NCBI GenBank assembly: GCA_004123355.1
Contig: SCHM01000002.1
Span: forward strand, 8,963,569-9,027,568
Length of the DNA: 64,000 nucleotides
From: Amphirosellinia nigrospora
Lineage: Eukaryota > Ascomycota > Sordariomycetes > Xylariales > Xylariaceae
Reading direction: 5' to 3'
Position numbers and translations under genes: made by a program. Every line of letters starts with the position of its first letter. The stretch's first letter is position 1. Positions 45,615 through 57,092 of the stretch are shown in pieces. Below the pieces are notes generated by a model, which worked only from the letters and a program-made list of their open reading frames with translations, ran no database searches and was not told where the DNA came from.

Positions 45615-48370
45615 CTAGTTGAACATTTCTGCTTCTTGGCTCCGTAACACGTCAACTAAGATCTTGCTGAGGCGTCTCGCCATCTCCGACTTCCTACCCA
45701 AAAACCAGAGTGCCTTGACGCAGGTGTCGCAACGTCTTAGACTTTCCTTGTATTCCTCGCTCTCTCGGCCCAAGATAGCCCGTTCCTGCCGCCGCAGATC
45801 CTCCGCCGCGCTCAAGTGAAATACAGATGCCTTGGTGAATGCTCTAATCAACAACACAGTCCACGGTTCCGTCAATATGGACCCCTCATTGACGGCAAAA
45901 TGGAAACCGGGCAGCTGTTCTGTCGGCATGTTCCCGATTTCCTGGGGCGTCGTCACCCTGGCCAGATCGGACAACTCTACCGCGCTTGACTTTCTAATTC
46001 TCGTTGCCAAGCCAACCTTGACACGGTTTAGGCTTGCCTCCCCTGTCCCAAGCCCATTTTGATCGACGAACTCAATCAGGTCCGCGAGCATGAGCGCTGC
46101 GAGGTGCCAGGGGATATGGATACAGACGAACCAGCTTTTATACGTACCGGAATCGAGTCATAGTTCTGAATCAGAGACCGGAAAAAAGCTCCATGTGTTA
46201 CATTCCAGTACTTGTATATATGTATCGTGTTCTCAATGATTTCCTCGATTATGGGACCTCGTTCTTGCTTCCTCAGGGTATTCTGAAGGTACGAAACATA
46301 CCGGAAAAGCAAAACCTTGACTGGTGCTGATCTATTAACGGCCTTGGCAGCTAAGTCGTAAGGACATGGCCAAGAGAGTGTTGAGGGGTTGGCTGGGTCG
46401 TCCTGGGCGAAGAGCTCAAGGTTCCAACGATAATTGGTCGGTCGGTCTACTGTAGCAGATGAGCTATAGTTGCCATCATGTTGACAGTCTTCGTCTGCTA
46501 AGGCAACTGGTCGCTCGTTCATTGATGAAGAGACGGTATCGATCATGACTGCGAGCCAGTACAATAGGCCAATTGTAAGTCTCTCCTCCGCAGTCATCTT
46601 TGAAACAACATCTTCCGTTGTCGTGAGGCAAAAGCGTAACATGATCCAAGGGACCCGTCTCATTTGCTTCAAAGCGGAACTTAAGAGCTTGCATTTTCCG
46701 GCCCGCTCTCTCTGTATACTACAATACTCGGAGTCAGTTGTCGCCATTTCAAGGGTGTTTTGTGAGAATTCCAGAAGATCTCGGACATTATATTCGACCA
46801 AAAATGCTGTTTCGTGCCACCGGAAGTTACCAAATAAGGAAAAATAGTTTCGAGAATTGCTTACAACTGGCGGTCCATCTTGGGATATGATCTCCATGAT
46901 CTGGGGCAACGAAGCCTTTATGCTCCTAGTGCTGCTGTTCTCGGAATCTCTTGGAATACTGGTCCCATGATAGGTGTAAGTCGCCCATGGCCTCTGAATT
47001 AGACCAAATACCAGTTCAGCATAAACAATTCGGTATGATTCCAAATCTGTGACATCCTGAAGCGCCTTCTTGGCTTGTTCCCAGAGTGAATGCTGGAAAC
47101 TTTGCTCAAATTCGTCTTGAAAGTCATCGGCCGTGTTCTCCAACCGGGCCTGGTCGGGAGCGCCCAAAGGGACCGAGAACATTTTCTCTCTCCGTCGGTG
47201 GCCCTGCGCCCACTGAGAGGCAAACGCCATAATAACTAAGTTTAGTGCCTTGGCCGCTGCCTGATCTTCGGCGAACGTAAGCTGAACCAACCCTGTCGAT
47301 TGAGCGGCTCGGTCAAGCTGCTTGACACGACGATACATTGAGTTTGGTCGTATGGGATCCAATTCGACGGTATCTGGTATGGTCTCGCTTATCTGTACGG
47401 TTGCGTCTGAATAGGGTCGTAGTTGGGACCTTTTCGGTTGCATCTTGTACGGCATGTATCCTCGGCCAGCCAACAAGCAAGGTTATTCTCCAATACATCA
47501 TGGAAAATTTGGAGTAGGCTTTCTGTGATAAGATGGTTATTAAAACTCGCTATGGGCCCCTGACTGATATAATTGGGAGAAACCGGAGTGACAAGTTGCT
47601 CGGGCCAACTATCATTTCGTTGACGCGTTCGATAGTTCTTTCGCATTGTGTTCTCCTGCGATATGTAGATTGCATCAAATCACCATGATTGATAGCCATC
47701 GAAGTTGATGGGTGGTCCCCGACATGGTCGTGAGATGACTAAAGTCGGTGGCCTGCGAAGTAGAGTCATGGTACGACTGGGAAGAGTTATATTCTTCTTC
47801 CTCCGGTAAATAAGTAGTAGAAACGCCCGATTTTTCGAGCATAAATATTTGTGCTCCGGCATCTAAATCAATATCTAGGCCGAATTCGTTACCCCAAGGG
47901 TGTAGTGTGTCATCTGCACATAGAGCTGCCTCCAAGCTAGGAAGAGGCGCATCCCACTCTAGGGCACTGTGGTCAGGTGAGGGCGTTTGTAACAAACCCA
48001 GTGTGCCACTGGCATTGCTAGGTATGAGATTCCCATTGTTATCGATTCGCTCCTGTTCAGACGAGAGACTAAGGTCTCCACGCAGGTCAGTGAGGGTAGA
48101 TGAGGGAGACGTTGCACTTCGGGCGACCCAATGCAAGTTCAAACTGCATCGCTTCTTTGTTCTGACACAATAAGAGCATGGCAGAACTCCATGCTGGGGA
48201 TCTCTTTCTAGCAACAACATAATATTAGCTTCTCCAAGCTGAACAAAGAACTATAGTGCCATACCTAATGGGAACCCTAGCCCTTCTCCGTTATTGATAT
48301 AGTAGCCGTCACAGGCTTTCTTACTCCTCTTACATTGGTCGCACGAGTTGTTTTGACGCCTCGCTCTCAT
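45615..48370 (-). CDS. Zn2Cys6 transcription factor with an extended zinc-cluster loop
   Basis: A fungal zinc-cluster regulator. Exon 1 is 48370-48265 and the rest starts at 48207 after a 57-base intron. The cluster reads SCDQCKRSKKAC, then a 25-residue loop, then PCSYCVRTKKRC. A Ser-rich linker and a long helical fungal_trans-like region follow (LLQIFHDVLENNLACWLAEDTC, FRWHETAFLVEYNVRDLLEF), ending AEMFN. Breaks in frame: one C missing at about 47451 (LAEDTCPYKMQ expected), one A missing in the run at 46136-46139 (VRIKSWFVCIHIPWHLA expected), and an unresolved join between about 47700 and 47660 (intron or two indels). The implied length is about 899 aa. It sits beside the permease/monooxygenase pair and may control it (inference). 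Homologues of this style exist in other fungi. Confidence 0.78.
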
Positions 48371-49066
48371 ATCGGACACTATATAGCCTGTAAAAACACA
48401 AGGTCATGGGAATCTGATCGAGTCTGAAGGGTAAGGTAGTTATTATATGTTCTATACCGACCAGAGCTACAGTGAGCCGAGCAATGTTAGACCTGACTGG
48501 AATTACACGCCATAGGTTACAGCTACGAACTAATAGGAGGGGTAGAGGAGACGAGAAGAAATGGATTTGTGACGTTTGTCATGAAGAATCTATTCCATTT
48601 CACCGAGTGTCCCACCATGCAGCGCACTAGTTTTCCCCACGCGGGTCCAATGCTTGTTCCCCATGGGGATTGGGTTTGAATTCCCCGGATTCTGCGAACA
48701 GGTCTGCTAACCTTACCCGTTAAGTAACTAGGTACAGATGTAGGAGTAATCCCTACTATGGTCGGAACACTGCCAAGTCACAGACATTGGCAACCAAATT
48801 GGCGTTGTTACTTCATTGGGTTTAATGAGCTATTACGCATAAGTGATTGGATTCTTGACAATAGATGAAAGGAACATTCGTAATCAATACTCGAAGCCGA
48901 GAAGAAGAATATGTAAACAATTTGGGCTCGTCAATTCACATTTTTGCTTCTGGGTTTGCTAATTTTTTTTTAAATAATCACCACCAGCATTGCCTTACTT
49001 AAACCGTAGACCATACTGATCTGGTAGAGAACATCCGTTCGTGTTATTTCCCAAACGTTCACCTCG
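48371..49066. other. 0.7 kb intergenic region
   Basis: Upstream region of the Zn2Cys6 gene and 3' flank of the permease gene. A TTTTTACAG acceptor just before the Zn2Cys6 start codon (with a GTATAG donor near 48470) suggests an intron in the 5' leader; this is weak. Nothing else was recognised. Confidence 0.4.
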
Positions 49067-50112
49067 TCAACCCCTCCGACTCCCGTCTTTCCGAGGGGGT
49101 ATCACAGTTGAGAGGTCTCCCAGAGGTAGCATAAAGGGGAACTCGACAGATAAAAGCACCAGCGCCAAAAAGATATACCATCCTAGGAAAGAGACTGCGA
49201 GTAGCAGGCCAGCCCCAACGTGTTGTAGTGTTTTCGCTCTCGTAGAAAGATCATGAGCGACTGCGAAGAACGAAGCTGAGAGACATCCAACTATGTCCCA
49301 ATCCCAGTTAGCTTTGCTTCAATGTTTGTTCAATGAACAAGAATGTAATCTCTCACATGTCGGAACCAGGAGCAGGAGAATGAATAAAAGCACAACATTA
49401 GTCCGTACACTGGCGACCGTGAAGACGGCACAGAGCAATGTCATCGCCACCAAGAAGAAGGAAAATGTCGCGTAGAACTGTGGCGCATCCAGGCCGTCTG
49501 CAACAACTCCAGACGCCGAGTATGTGCCGTAAGCGCCGTACCCAGGGACTATAGTCGAACCAAAGGTGAACCAAAAGCCTCCAAAAATAGAGAATACGGT
49601 GGCCGGAAACGTATTGCATAAAACACAAGTCAGTATGATGAAACCGTAGGACAATGTACCAGTCTTTAAATACCCAAAATCCACTCGCCAATCCCTCCGA
49701 GAAGGAGGAGCAGACCACCGAGGAAGAAGTAGGAGCCACTCAAAACAGCGTCTTAGCTTTGAAATTCGACAGTTATTATAAGTGCTTGCCTTACACATTC
49801 GCGGCGGCACCAAACCCGCCCGCTCCTTGCCACTCCAGCAAAACCATCGACAGAGGCGTTGTACACAATAAGAAACCTCCCAGAGCTTTCCATCTAATTA
49901 GCTCTAGTTTGAATATATGATGTAAGGATTGAGATTGACCGACCTATAGGTGTTGGATTACCCAAAGTCTGGCGGAGCTGCCCCTCAACACGATTTTTCG
50001 GCGCTAGGTAGAGCTGCTCAAAGAGCTCAGGGGAGATGGAAATACCCCCTGACGTTAGAGTACGATGCAGCACCTCGTTATCCTCATTCTGGACCTTGTA
50101 TTCTTCCGACAT
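49067..50112 (-). CDS. GPR1/FUN34/YaaH-family acetate permease
   Basis: A six-helix plasma-membrane transporter; characterised members (Ady2, AcpA, SatP) move acetate and related short acids (family knowledge). Exons: 50112-49940, 49893-49795, 49738-49674, 49617-49357 and 49311-49067, joining exactly to 280 aa. The N-terminal NPTP of the family signature is present (LGNPTPIG). Helices include FLLCTTPLSMVLLEW, YFFLGGLLLLLGGIGEWIL, TVFSIFGGFWFTFGSTIVPG and FYATFSFFLVAMTLLCAVF; PFMLPLGDLSTVIPPRKD ends the protein. The third intron (49673-49618) has a GTATTT donor and a CTGAC branch site but no AG where the exon must resume, so a base or two may be wrong there. It is divergent from the flavin monooxygenase at 50706. 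Confidence 0.82.
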
Positions 50113-50705
50113 GGTGCTTCAAGCGGGTACGGATCGACTAAAGATCATCAAAAGCACAAAGGCGACACGACAGGAACACAGTCCAGAGATAAGGGCACGA
50201 TCAGACATATAGTCATCATCTTCCTCGTACCCGGAACCGGTAAACGTTTCCCCAGGTTCTTGGCAAGTGCCATGCTCTGGGGAAAACGTTCGGACCTAGA
50301 TCCTTGCGATGTTGTATTTGCGGGGCGTCGAGCTGATGTCACATTGGTAAATGCAGATTGTCAAAGGCGACAGACCCCACGACTGAATCCTTTGGCCCGG
50401 GAAGCATGAAGTAGCATGATGCGGGGATGATCGGCTCCGATTGTTGATCGTGCGGTACCGAGCGGCTCCGCTCTCACGATCGGCTTGGCTTCGTTGGTAC
50501 GGTGCCTTCTCCTAAACCCTATACTAAGACTTCCCGAGTGAGCATTTAAGCCTGTGATAATGCAGGCTCGTCTAGAAAAGAGAAGACAGGCCACATGTTT
50601 TGGGAGCAAGGAATAGGCTTACCTAACACAGTAACATTCCATTCGACCCGAACATACGACATCCAATCATTAAACGCTTACATACCTTATTATAGTTTTT
50701 GTATT
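50113..50705. promoter_or_regulatory. Shared divergent promoter of the permease and flavin monooxygenase
   Basis: 593 bases between two divergent start codons. A GC-rich part (about 50430-50490) contains CGG/CCG words such as cggtaccgagcggctccgct, of the kind bound by Zn2Cys6 proteins, but such words are frequent and no site can be proven. No coding sequence was recognised. Confidence 0.5.
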
Positions 50706-52678
50706 ATGGCTACTGCCGGAGTCGAGTCTGTCCAGCCTATCCCATCGCACATGCGATGTGTCCCTGGATCTTTCAACATCAAGCTCGCCAAGTTCCCCTC
50801 TCCGACAAAAAGTATCGAAGATCTCAACCCACCCAAGATCGCCTCAAGTTTAGTGGAAAAGTTCAACAAAGCACTGGATCAGAAAGACTATTCAGCTATC
50901 GCGAATCTTTTTGTAGAGGATGGGTATTGGCGTGACCATCTCGCTCTCTCATGGGTCTTCCGCACCGTTCAGACGTCCTCCCACATTCTCGATTTCCTGC
51001 GTAGCTGTGCAGGATCCAGGGATGGGTTTCGGCTGAAATCATTGGATGTCGATACAGAAACGCTTATCAGAAGCCCTAGAATTGTCGCCGTCGATGCATC
51101 CGGGGGCGTCTCGGGTATTCAATTCTTCATCAGAGCGACCACCGCTCTTGGGACTGGTGTTGGCCTTGCGCGCCTCGTAGAGCAAGGGGGGCAATGGAAG
51201 ATTTTCACTTTATACACTAGACTCGAGGAGCTCCGCGGGCATGAGGAGCCGATCAATTATCGGCGCCTTAAGGGCGCTGAACACGGCGGTAAGCCTGGTA
51301 GAAAGAACTGGGCCGAGAAAAGAGTGGCCGAATCTAATTTCAACGCTGACAACGAGCCTGCTGTCCTTATAATTGGTAGGTATTCCATTCCCAGACATTC
51401 TTTTACTTTTGATCATTCTCTAATAATTACCAGGCGCGGGCCAAGCTGGATTAACGGTGGCAGCAAGGCTCAAGATGCTCGGCGTAAATACGCTTGTCAT
51501 CGATCAAAACGAACGCGTTGGCGACAACTGGCGAAAACGTTATCACCAGCTCGTCCTCCACGATCCGGTCTGGTATGATCATATGCCCTACCTCAAATTC
51601 CCTCCGCAATGGCCCATCTTCACACCAAAGGACAAACTAGCCCAGTTCTTCGAGTCTTATGCTACTCTCCTCGAACTCAATGTGTGGACGAGGACTGAAA
51701 TCGTCTATACAAAATGGGATGAGTCGAAAGGGGCCTGGACAGTAATTGTTAACCGATTGCGCGAAGATGGGACGAGCGATATTCGGACCTTTCACCCTCG
51801 CCATCTTGTTCAGGCCACTGGTCATTCTGGCAAAAAGAATCAACCGTCCATAAAAGGCATCGAAAACTTTCAAGGTGATCGTCTATGCCACTCGTCCGAG
51901 TTCCCCGGGCTAGAGAGAATAGCCAAGGCAAAAAGGCCGTTGTAGTTGGCTCTTGCAACTCGGCCCACGACATCGCTCAAGACTTTTTGGAAAAGGGCTA
52001 CGACATCACTATCGTGCAGCGGTCTAGCACCCATGTCGTATCATCCAAAGCTATCACCGAGATTGCCCTGAGAGGACCTATTCGGAAGATGGGCCACCCG
52101 TTGACGATGCTGACATATTGCTTCATGGCTTGCCAACGCCAGTCCTTAAAGCTCTTCATGTTAAAATCGCGGAACGGCAAGCTGAATGGGACAAAGAGAT
52201 TCTCGACGGACTGGACAAAGCTGGCTTCAAGGTTGATCGTGGCCCCGACGGCGCAGGTCTCTTTTTCAAGTACTTCCAGCGCGGCGGTGGCTACTACATC
52301 GATGTCGGGGCTTCTCAGCTCATCGCAGATGGCAAGATTAAAGTCAAGCAAGGACAAGAGATCGATGAAGTACTGCCACGTGGAATTCGGTTGGAAGATG
52401 GAACCGAACTGGAAGCGGACGAGATCGTCTTTGCCACGGGGTATCAGAACATGCGAACGCAGACGCGGCTCATGTTTGGCGACGAGGTCGCCAACAAGGT
52501 CGGTGATGTATGGGGGTTTAATAATGAAGGAGAATTGAGAACCATTTGGCAAAGGAGTGGCCACCGAGGGTTTTGGGTTCATGGTGGAAATCTCGCGCTG
52601 TGCCGCTATTATTCCAAGCTGCTTGCATTGCAAATAAAGGGGCTTGAGGAGGGGTTATTTCAAGACGATGAAATTTGA
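50706..52678 (+). CDS. Flavin-containing monooxygenase (FMO/YUCCA-like) with N-terminal NTF2-like domain
   Basis: An NADPH- and FAD-dependent monooxygenase; substrate unknown. Exons are 50706-51375 and 51434-52678 with a 58-base intron. The first 220 residues look like an NTF2/SnoaL-type domain (FNKALDQKDYSAIANLFVED). It is followed by the FAD motif IGAGQAGLTVAARLKMLGV (split by the intron), WRKRYHQLVLHDPVWYDHMP, the NADP motif AVVVGSCNSAHDIAQDF and the FATGYQNMR motif. Two bases appear lost: one G at 51907-51909 (EFPGARENSQGKK expected) and one G at 52074-52075 (ALRGTYSEDGPPVDDAD expected). With them the protein is 638 aa. It shares a promoter region with the permease, suggesting common use. 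Confidence 0.88.
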
Positions 52679-53456
52679 TGTATTCAAAGCTATATTCATA
52701 TAGGCCTGTAGCCCATGCTAAACAAACTTCACGAATATAATCTGATTAATAGTGCTTAAGCGAATCTCGCGACTCACGTAGTCGTGGGAATGAAAAAGCA
52801 GTAGAGATGGCAGCTATGGGTGACTGACGGCGCCCCAAGCGGTGACATTGACTGCGAGACTGGGCAAAGACAAGCACCTAGTTCGCAAAAGCGCAGACGC
52901 CTATAATTATCGGTGACATATCGTTCTGATATTTCACATTCGACTATGCTTCTTCCGTCTCTCTAACCCACAAGCTGATCTGGTGAAACCCGATAATTGG
53001 AAAAGAACATTCAGCAAGGCGCGGTCTGTCTCGACGCCAGGCTCTTGTGGGCGTAATAGAAGTCATGGGGCACGTAAGCTTTTTGATACTTAGCCTTTAT
53101 TGTATGAATAGAATGTGATGCTACCTCCTTGTAGAAGGCTCCGCTTTCATCGATGATATTTTTTGTTCATGGTAGGCAAAAGACACAAGTTTGGGAGCTC
53201 CTCAGGGACTCACTAAATGCGTGATAAATAGAGCCTGTAATTTCCAAATACATAAAAATTACATCCGTTAAAAGTTATTCCGGAACTCCAAGCCTTACAT
53301 GCCAATTGTATCCATACCGTCCACTATCAAAATGACGTTGCCAATAGGCTTCTATGGTATGCGAGGAGCATTACACGCACCAATGTACATATTACTCGCC
53401 TTTTTGCAACTTGGTCTGCCCTCCCAAAACTCCAAGCATGCATAACATTAGTGGTA
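52679..53456. other. 0.8 kb convergent intergenic region
   Basis: 3' flanks of the monooxygenase (+) and the NVJ2-like gene (-). No conserved coding sequence was recognised. Confidence 0.45.
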
Positions 53457-56392
53457 TCATTGTTTAGTCTTGGCGTTGCCCGTGTCTTCTTCTTTGAACT
53501 CGGGATTATCTATCCAGCTCGAGTAGTCCTCATTTTCTTTGTTAAATCCTACAGTATCGACGCCCTCTACTACCTCTGAGGGTCGGGGCTTACTCGGTTC
53601 GGGCCATTCAGCCAGGCTAGCCAATGATGGCAGTGATTCGTCAACAATCGACTCTGGCCTAGCGTCGTCTAGTTCTTCCGCGTCTTCCGCCCATGGTTCT
53701 ACGTAGGTTTTGTAGGCGAATTTGGTTCTGACTCATTAGGGGCCTCGACAACCAAGAGATTCTCTTCCGTATTTTCGGTAGCATGGATCTCAGAAACTCG
53801 CCGTCGCCTCGGAAGGGGCGGTGGTGGTATATGCCGACGCTCTGTTTTCTGTTCGTTGTGGTCCTTGGAGCCCTTGGGCGTGAGTTGTGGTGGAGGTGCC
53901 ACAGGTTTTCGTTTTGGTACACTCACGGGTATTCCCATTTCCCCTGGTCGTGGTAGTGGGGTTCCGGGTGGAGGAAGTGGTTGACCACGTCCCATCGGCT
54001 GATTGAGGTCTACGGGGGGATCTGATAGTTTCCTGCCATTTACATTTCGCTCGGCCTGTCGCTGTATGGCGTTCCAGCCCCATCGTTTTGCCGTGGCAGC
54101 GGCGTTAGACATAGCGGTAAGTTTTTGTTCTTGGTTTCCGGAGTCGCGTCGGTCAGCCCGGGGAAGAAGCGTCTTTCCTTGTGAAAAAGCCTTTATTAAC
54201 AGAACCTGTCCCACTCTTGATCGAGCTTCTGCTTGATAGGCCGGGAGAGTCAGGTGGCCGGTCATTACTCGTCAAGCTTTCTGAAGATGAGGTTGTATGA
54301 CGCCTTGCTGAGCCTTTGGGAGTGCGTTCAACATCCACTAGCTCAGATACCGCTTCGCTTGAGGAGCCTGATGACGAGTTTACGGTTGAAATCATGGGCG
54401 GCGATTTCGAAGGCGACCCAACGGGTGTTTGCGTAGGTGATTGTGTCTGAGACCGAGTAGAGATACTTGTCATCGTACTCATAGCATCCTCATGATTAGG
54501 TGATGCAGCAGGCTTGAATACCTCGGCATGAGTGACTTCTGTCCCAATTACAGGACATGGCGTAGAAAACGAACCGGACCGAATTGGGAGTGGCGCATCT
54601 GGGGAATTGTTTGACGAGTTCTTTGCATCTAAGGCCGTTGTCGATGCTGAATTAAGCTGGTTGGTGCTGGCCCGCGAGCTTTTCTTGTTCAATTTCCGCG
54701 CCCAAAATCCTGTTGGCTGACCATTCTCAATAGTAGGCATACTATGACTTTTCTCCATTGGCGGAAGTTCTAGGGACGCTGGGGGCGTTGCTTGCTCAGC
54801 TTGAATCACCTCCTCAACATTCCCCAGCTGGGCGACGATGGCTGTATGATCAGGCGAGTGTACGACCTCGTCATCGCTGTCGAATATTCCACCACGCCAC
54901 TTCTTATGGTCTGTTGAGAAGAATGGTGTATCGTCCCAAAAAGGCGAGACCAACGTTTCCGCTACAACTTCTTTAATCCGGTTTTCAATTTGTCGGAGAA
55001 TGAGGGTATAAGTAATCTGCCTTGAGCTGACTATGGGTTCGATACTCATTTCCATTTTTGGCATAGATTGAAAGCAAAACCAAATCCGGTTGCTGGGAGG
55101 TGGCTTGACCTTGAAATAGACGTGACCCTCCAGCTTCTTCAATACTACAGCCAGGACAAGATTCACCTCTCGAGCTTTGAAACGGGGACCAAGGTCGATG
55201 CGAGCCGTGGCAGCTACCTCAAGCCTAAAATTACCCGTGTATTTGAGGTCGGCCTCCATCACAAACTCCCCTTCGACGTTGAGGTCTTTAAGGCGAGGGT
55301 TCGTGATGTACGGTGCAGAATCGCCTGTCTTGATCCCCTGGATCGCAATTCTTGTGAGAAATGAAGGGCGCTTGACACGTGAGATTTTTTTGGTGAGCTT
55401 CTCTGTGATCGTGTTCTCAATGTCTTTAGTTTGATACACACCAAGAAATATCCTACCTATGAAAGCGTTGAGCCATCGAGTCTGCATGTGGTCTTCCGAC
55501 GCGTGTAGCTTCTGGACAAGTGATATGATGTTTTTCACATCGAATCGTTGAGGCTTGGGGGCGATGTTCAGGGTAGCGAACGTCTGCTCTTGGTTTCTAA
55601 GCAAGGCAAAGTAGAAGTCCTCCTTAGCTGAGCAGTTCTCTGAAAATAAATAGAACGGCTTTGAGATTTGCATATCAGGCGTAAATTCTTTCTCGTCTAC
55701 TCGCCTAGCTAGACAGATTGCATTCCGCTTGATAAAAAGTTCGCCTTCTGGCGTGCGGTCGCCTCCGGAGTATATGCTGACATTGTGGTTGGCAAGCGAG
55801 ATGACATGTCGCATTTCTAGTTGTTCCTCGTCATCGAAAAGCATGAGATGACCGTGTCTATTGCAATCTAGCATTAGCCTCGGTCGAACTATTGGGGGTA
55901 GCTGAAACCTAGACCTACCTCAAAACAACATAGAAAACATTGCCCGCGCGCTTCGGCCGCTGGCTGACACTTTTATTGTCGTCCAACGGACCGGGTGCCT
56001 GCTTCCGATCGAAGATACTCCTGTACATGGTCTGATAGACGCTTGGGCTCGGGGCGGCAACGGTCGTAGACCCGACAGGGGTAGAGCGCTCGATGGGTTT
56101 GGCGTTTATGCCCATGGGTGTGTATTCACGGCATACTGCGAAGAACCCGGCGGCTACGTCGGAATCGGCCCGAAGCTTTTGTCTCGACTCTTCCTTCTGG
56201 GCCGACTCGAGTTCGCTTGCGTCATCGCCCGGCTGTACTATGTTGTCGGAGTCGCTGGCCCGGGCTGAGCTAGAATCATCGTGGACGGGGAAGGTGAGGA
56301 TGGGCATGTAGTAGGATCGCGAAGACGACGAGGGGAACAAAGGTGACACCACCGAGCAGGTAGGTCAGCAAGAACACGGTCCAACCACCCAT
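53457..56392 (-). CDS. NVJ2/TEX2-like SMP-domain lipid-transfer protein of membrane contact sites
   Basis: An endoplasmic-reticulum protein with a synaptotagmin-like lipid-binding (SMP) domain that works at membrane contact sites (family knowledge of Nvj2). Exons: 56392-55919 and 55857-53457. An N-terminal membrane helix (WTVFLLTYLLGGVTFVPL) is followed by a PH-like region (VLRHGHLMLFDDEEQLEMRH..NAICLAR) and the SMP domain (DVKNIISLVQKLHASEDHMQ, TRWLNAFIGRIFLGVYQT through FWDDTPFF). A long Ser/Pro-rich tail ends TGNAKTKQ. Frame breaks: an extra base near 56298, an extra base near 54160-54163, and a missing base near 53706. With them the product is 957 aa. The conserved tail (AAATAKRWGWNAIQRQAERN) continues across the second break. 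Confidence 0.85.
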
Positions 56393-57092
56393 GGCTTCAG
56401 ATAGCCAGCAGAAGGCGATGCCGCTACGCTAGGCGTGCTCCGATGCCGAATTATCATGGATGTGGATGTATGCGCGATCGAAATCGGATGGAAGGTGAGA
56501 GGAGCCGAGAACCTGAGGGTAGGGTTCTTGCAACAAGGCCTGGATTGAATGAATGAGCAATGGTTTATTACTAGTTAATGCCAGGGAGGAGGGAAGATGA
56601 ATCTTTGGAAGGGAGCTTACCTTCGCACATCCGCAACGTGACTGTAGGTAGTACAGAGTGTAGTAGTAGCCTTAGTGGTTTATTGGTTGGAACGGTACCT
56701 TGGTAGAAGGTACATCATCGGCGGCTGACGCCCCATCTGTCCCACGTCACAGAGCAGCGGCTAGGTGGGGAGGCTAAATTCGCGGGGTACAGGACACCTT
56801 TGCCAGCACGCACTTGGCTCTCGCCCCCTGCGGCTGATACAATGAGGGTGGGTACTCTTTAGCCAGATGCAGCATGTAAGTTCTCAAGACCATTATACTC
56901 TAGTTTAGTCCTTACTGTTAAGAAGATTCTATCGCCAAACTGCTTAACCTAGATCATGTGAAGAGCATAATAGAACCTAAAAATCAAGACCGGTTGCCTG
57001 AAAGCGCCGTGGTATCATTTAATAAAACACTACCCAGAAGAACCCTCCGCGCCATATGTCTATGCATCGTAACCATCTAACCGTCACAAAAT
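56393..57092. other. 0.7 kb intergenic region
   Basis: Promoter side of the NVJ2-like gene and the 3' flank of REV3. No coding sequence was recognised. Confidence 0.45.

Noticed and set aside
37604-52678. Secondary-metabolite biosynthetic cluster
   Set aside because: Monooxygenases and regulators are present, but no polyketide synthase, peptide synthetase, terpene cyclase or prenyltransferase was found.
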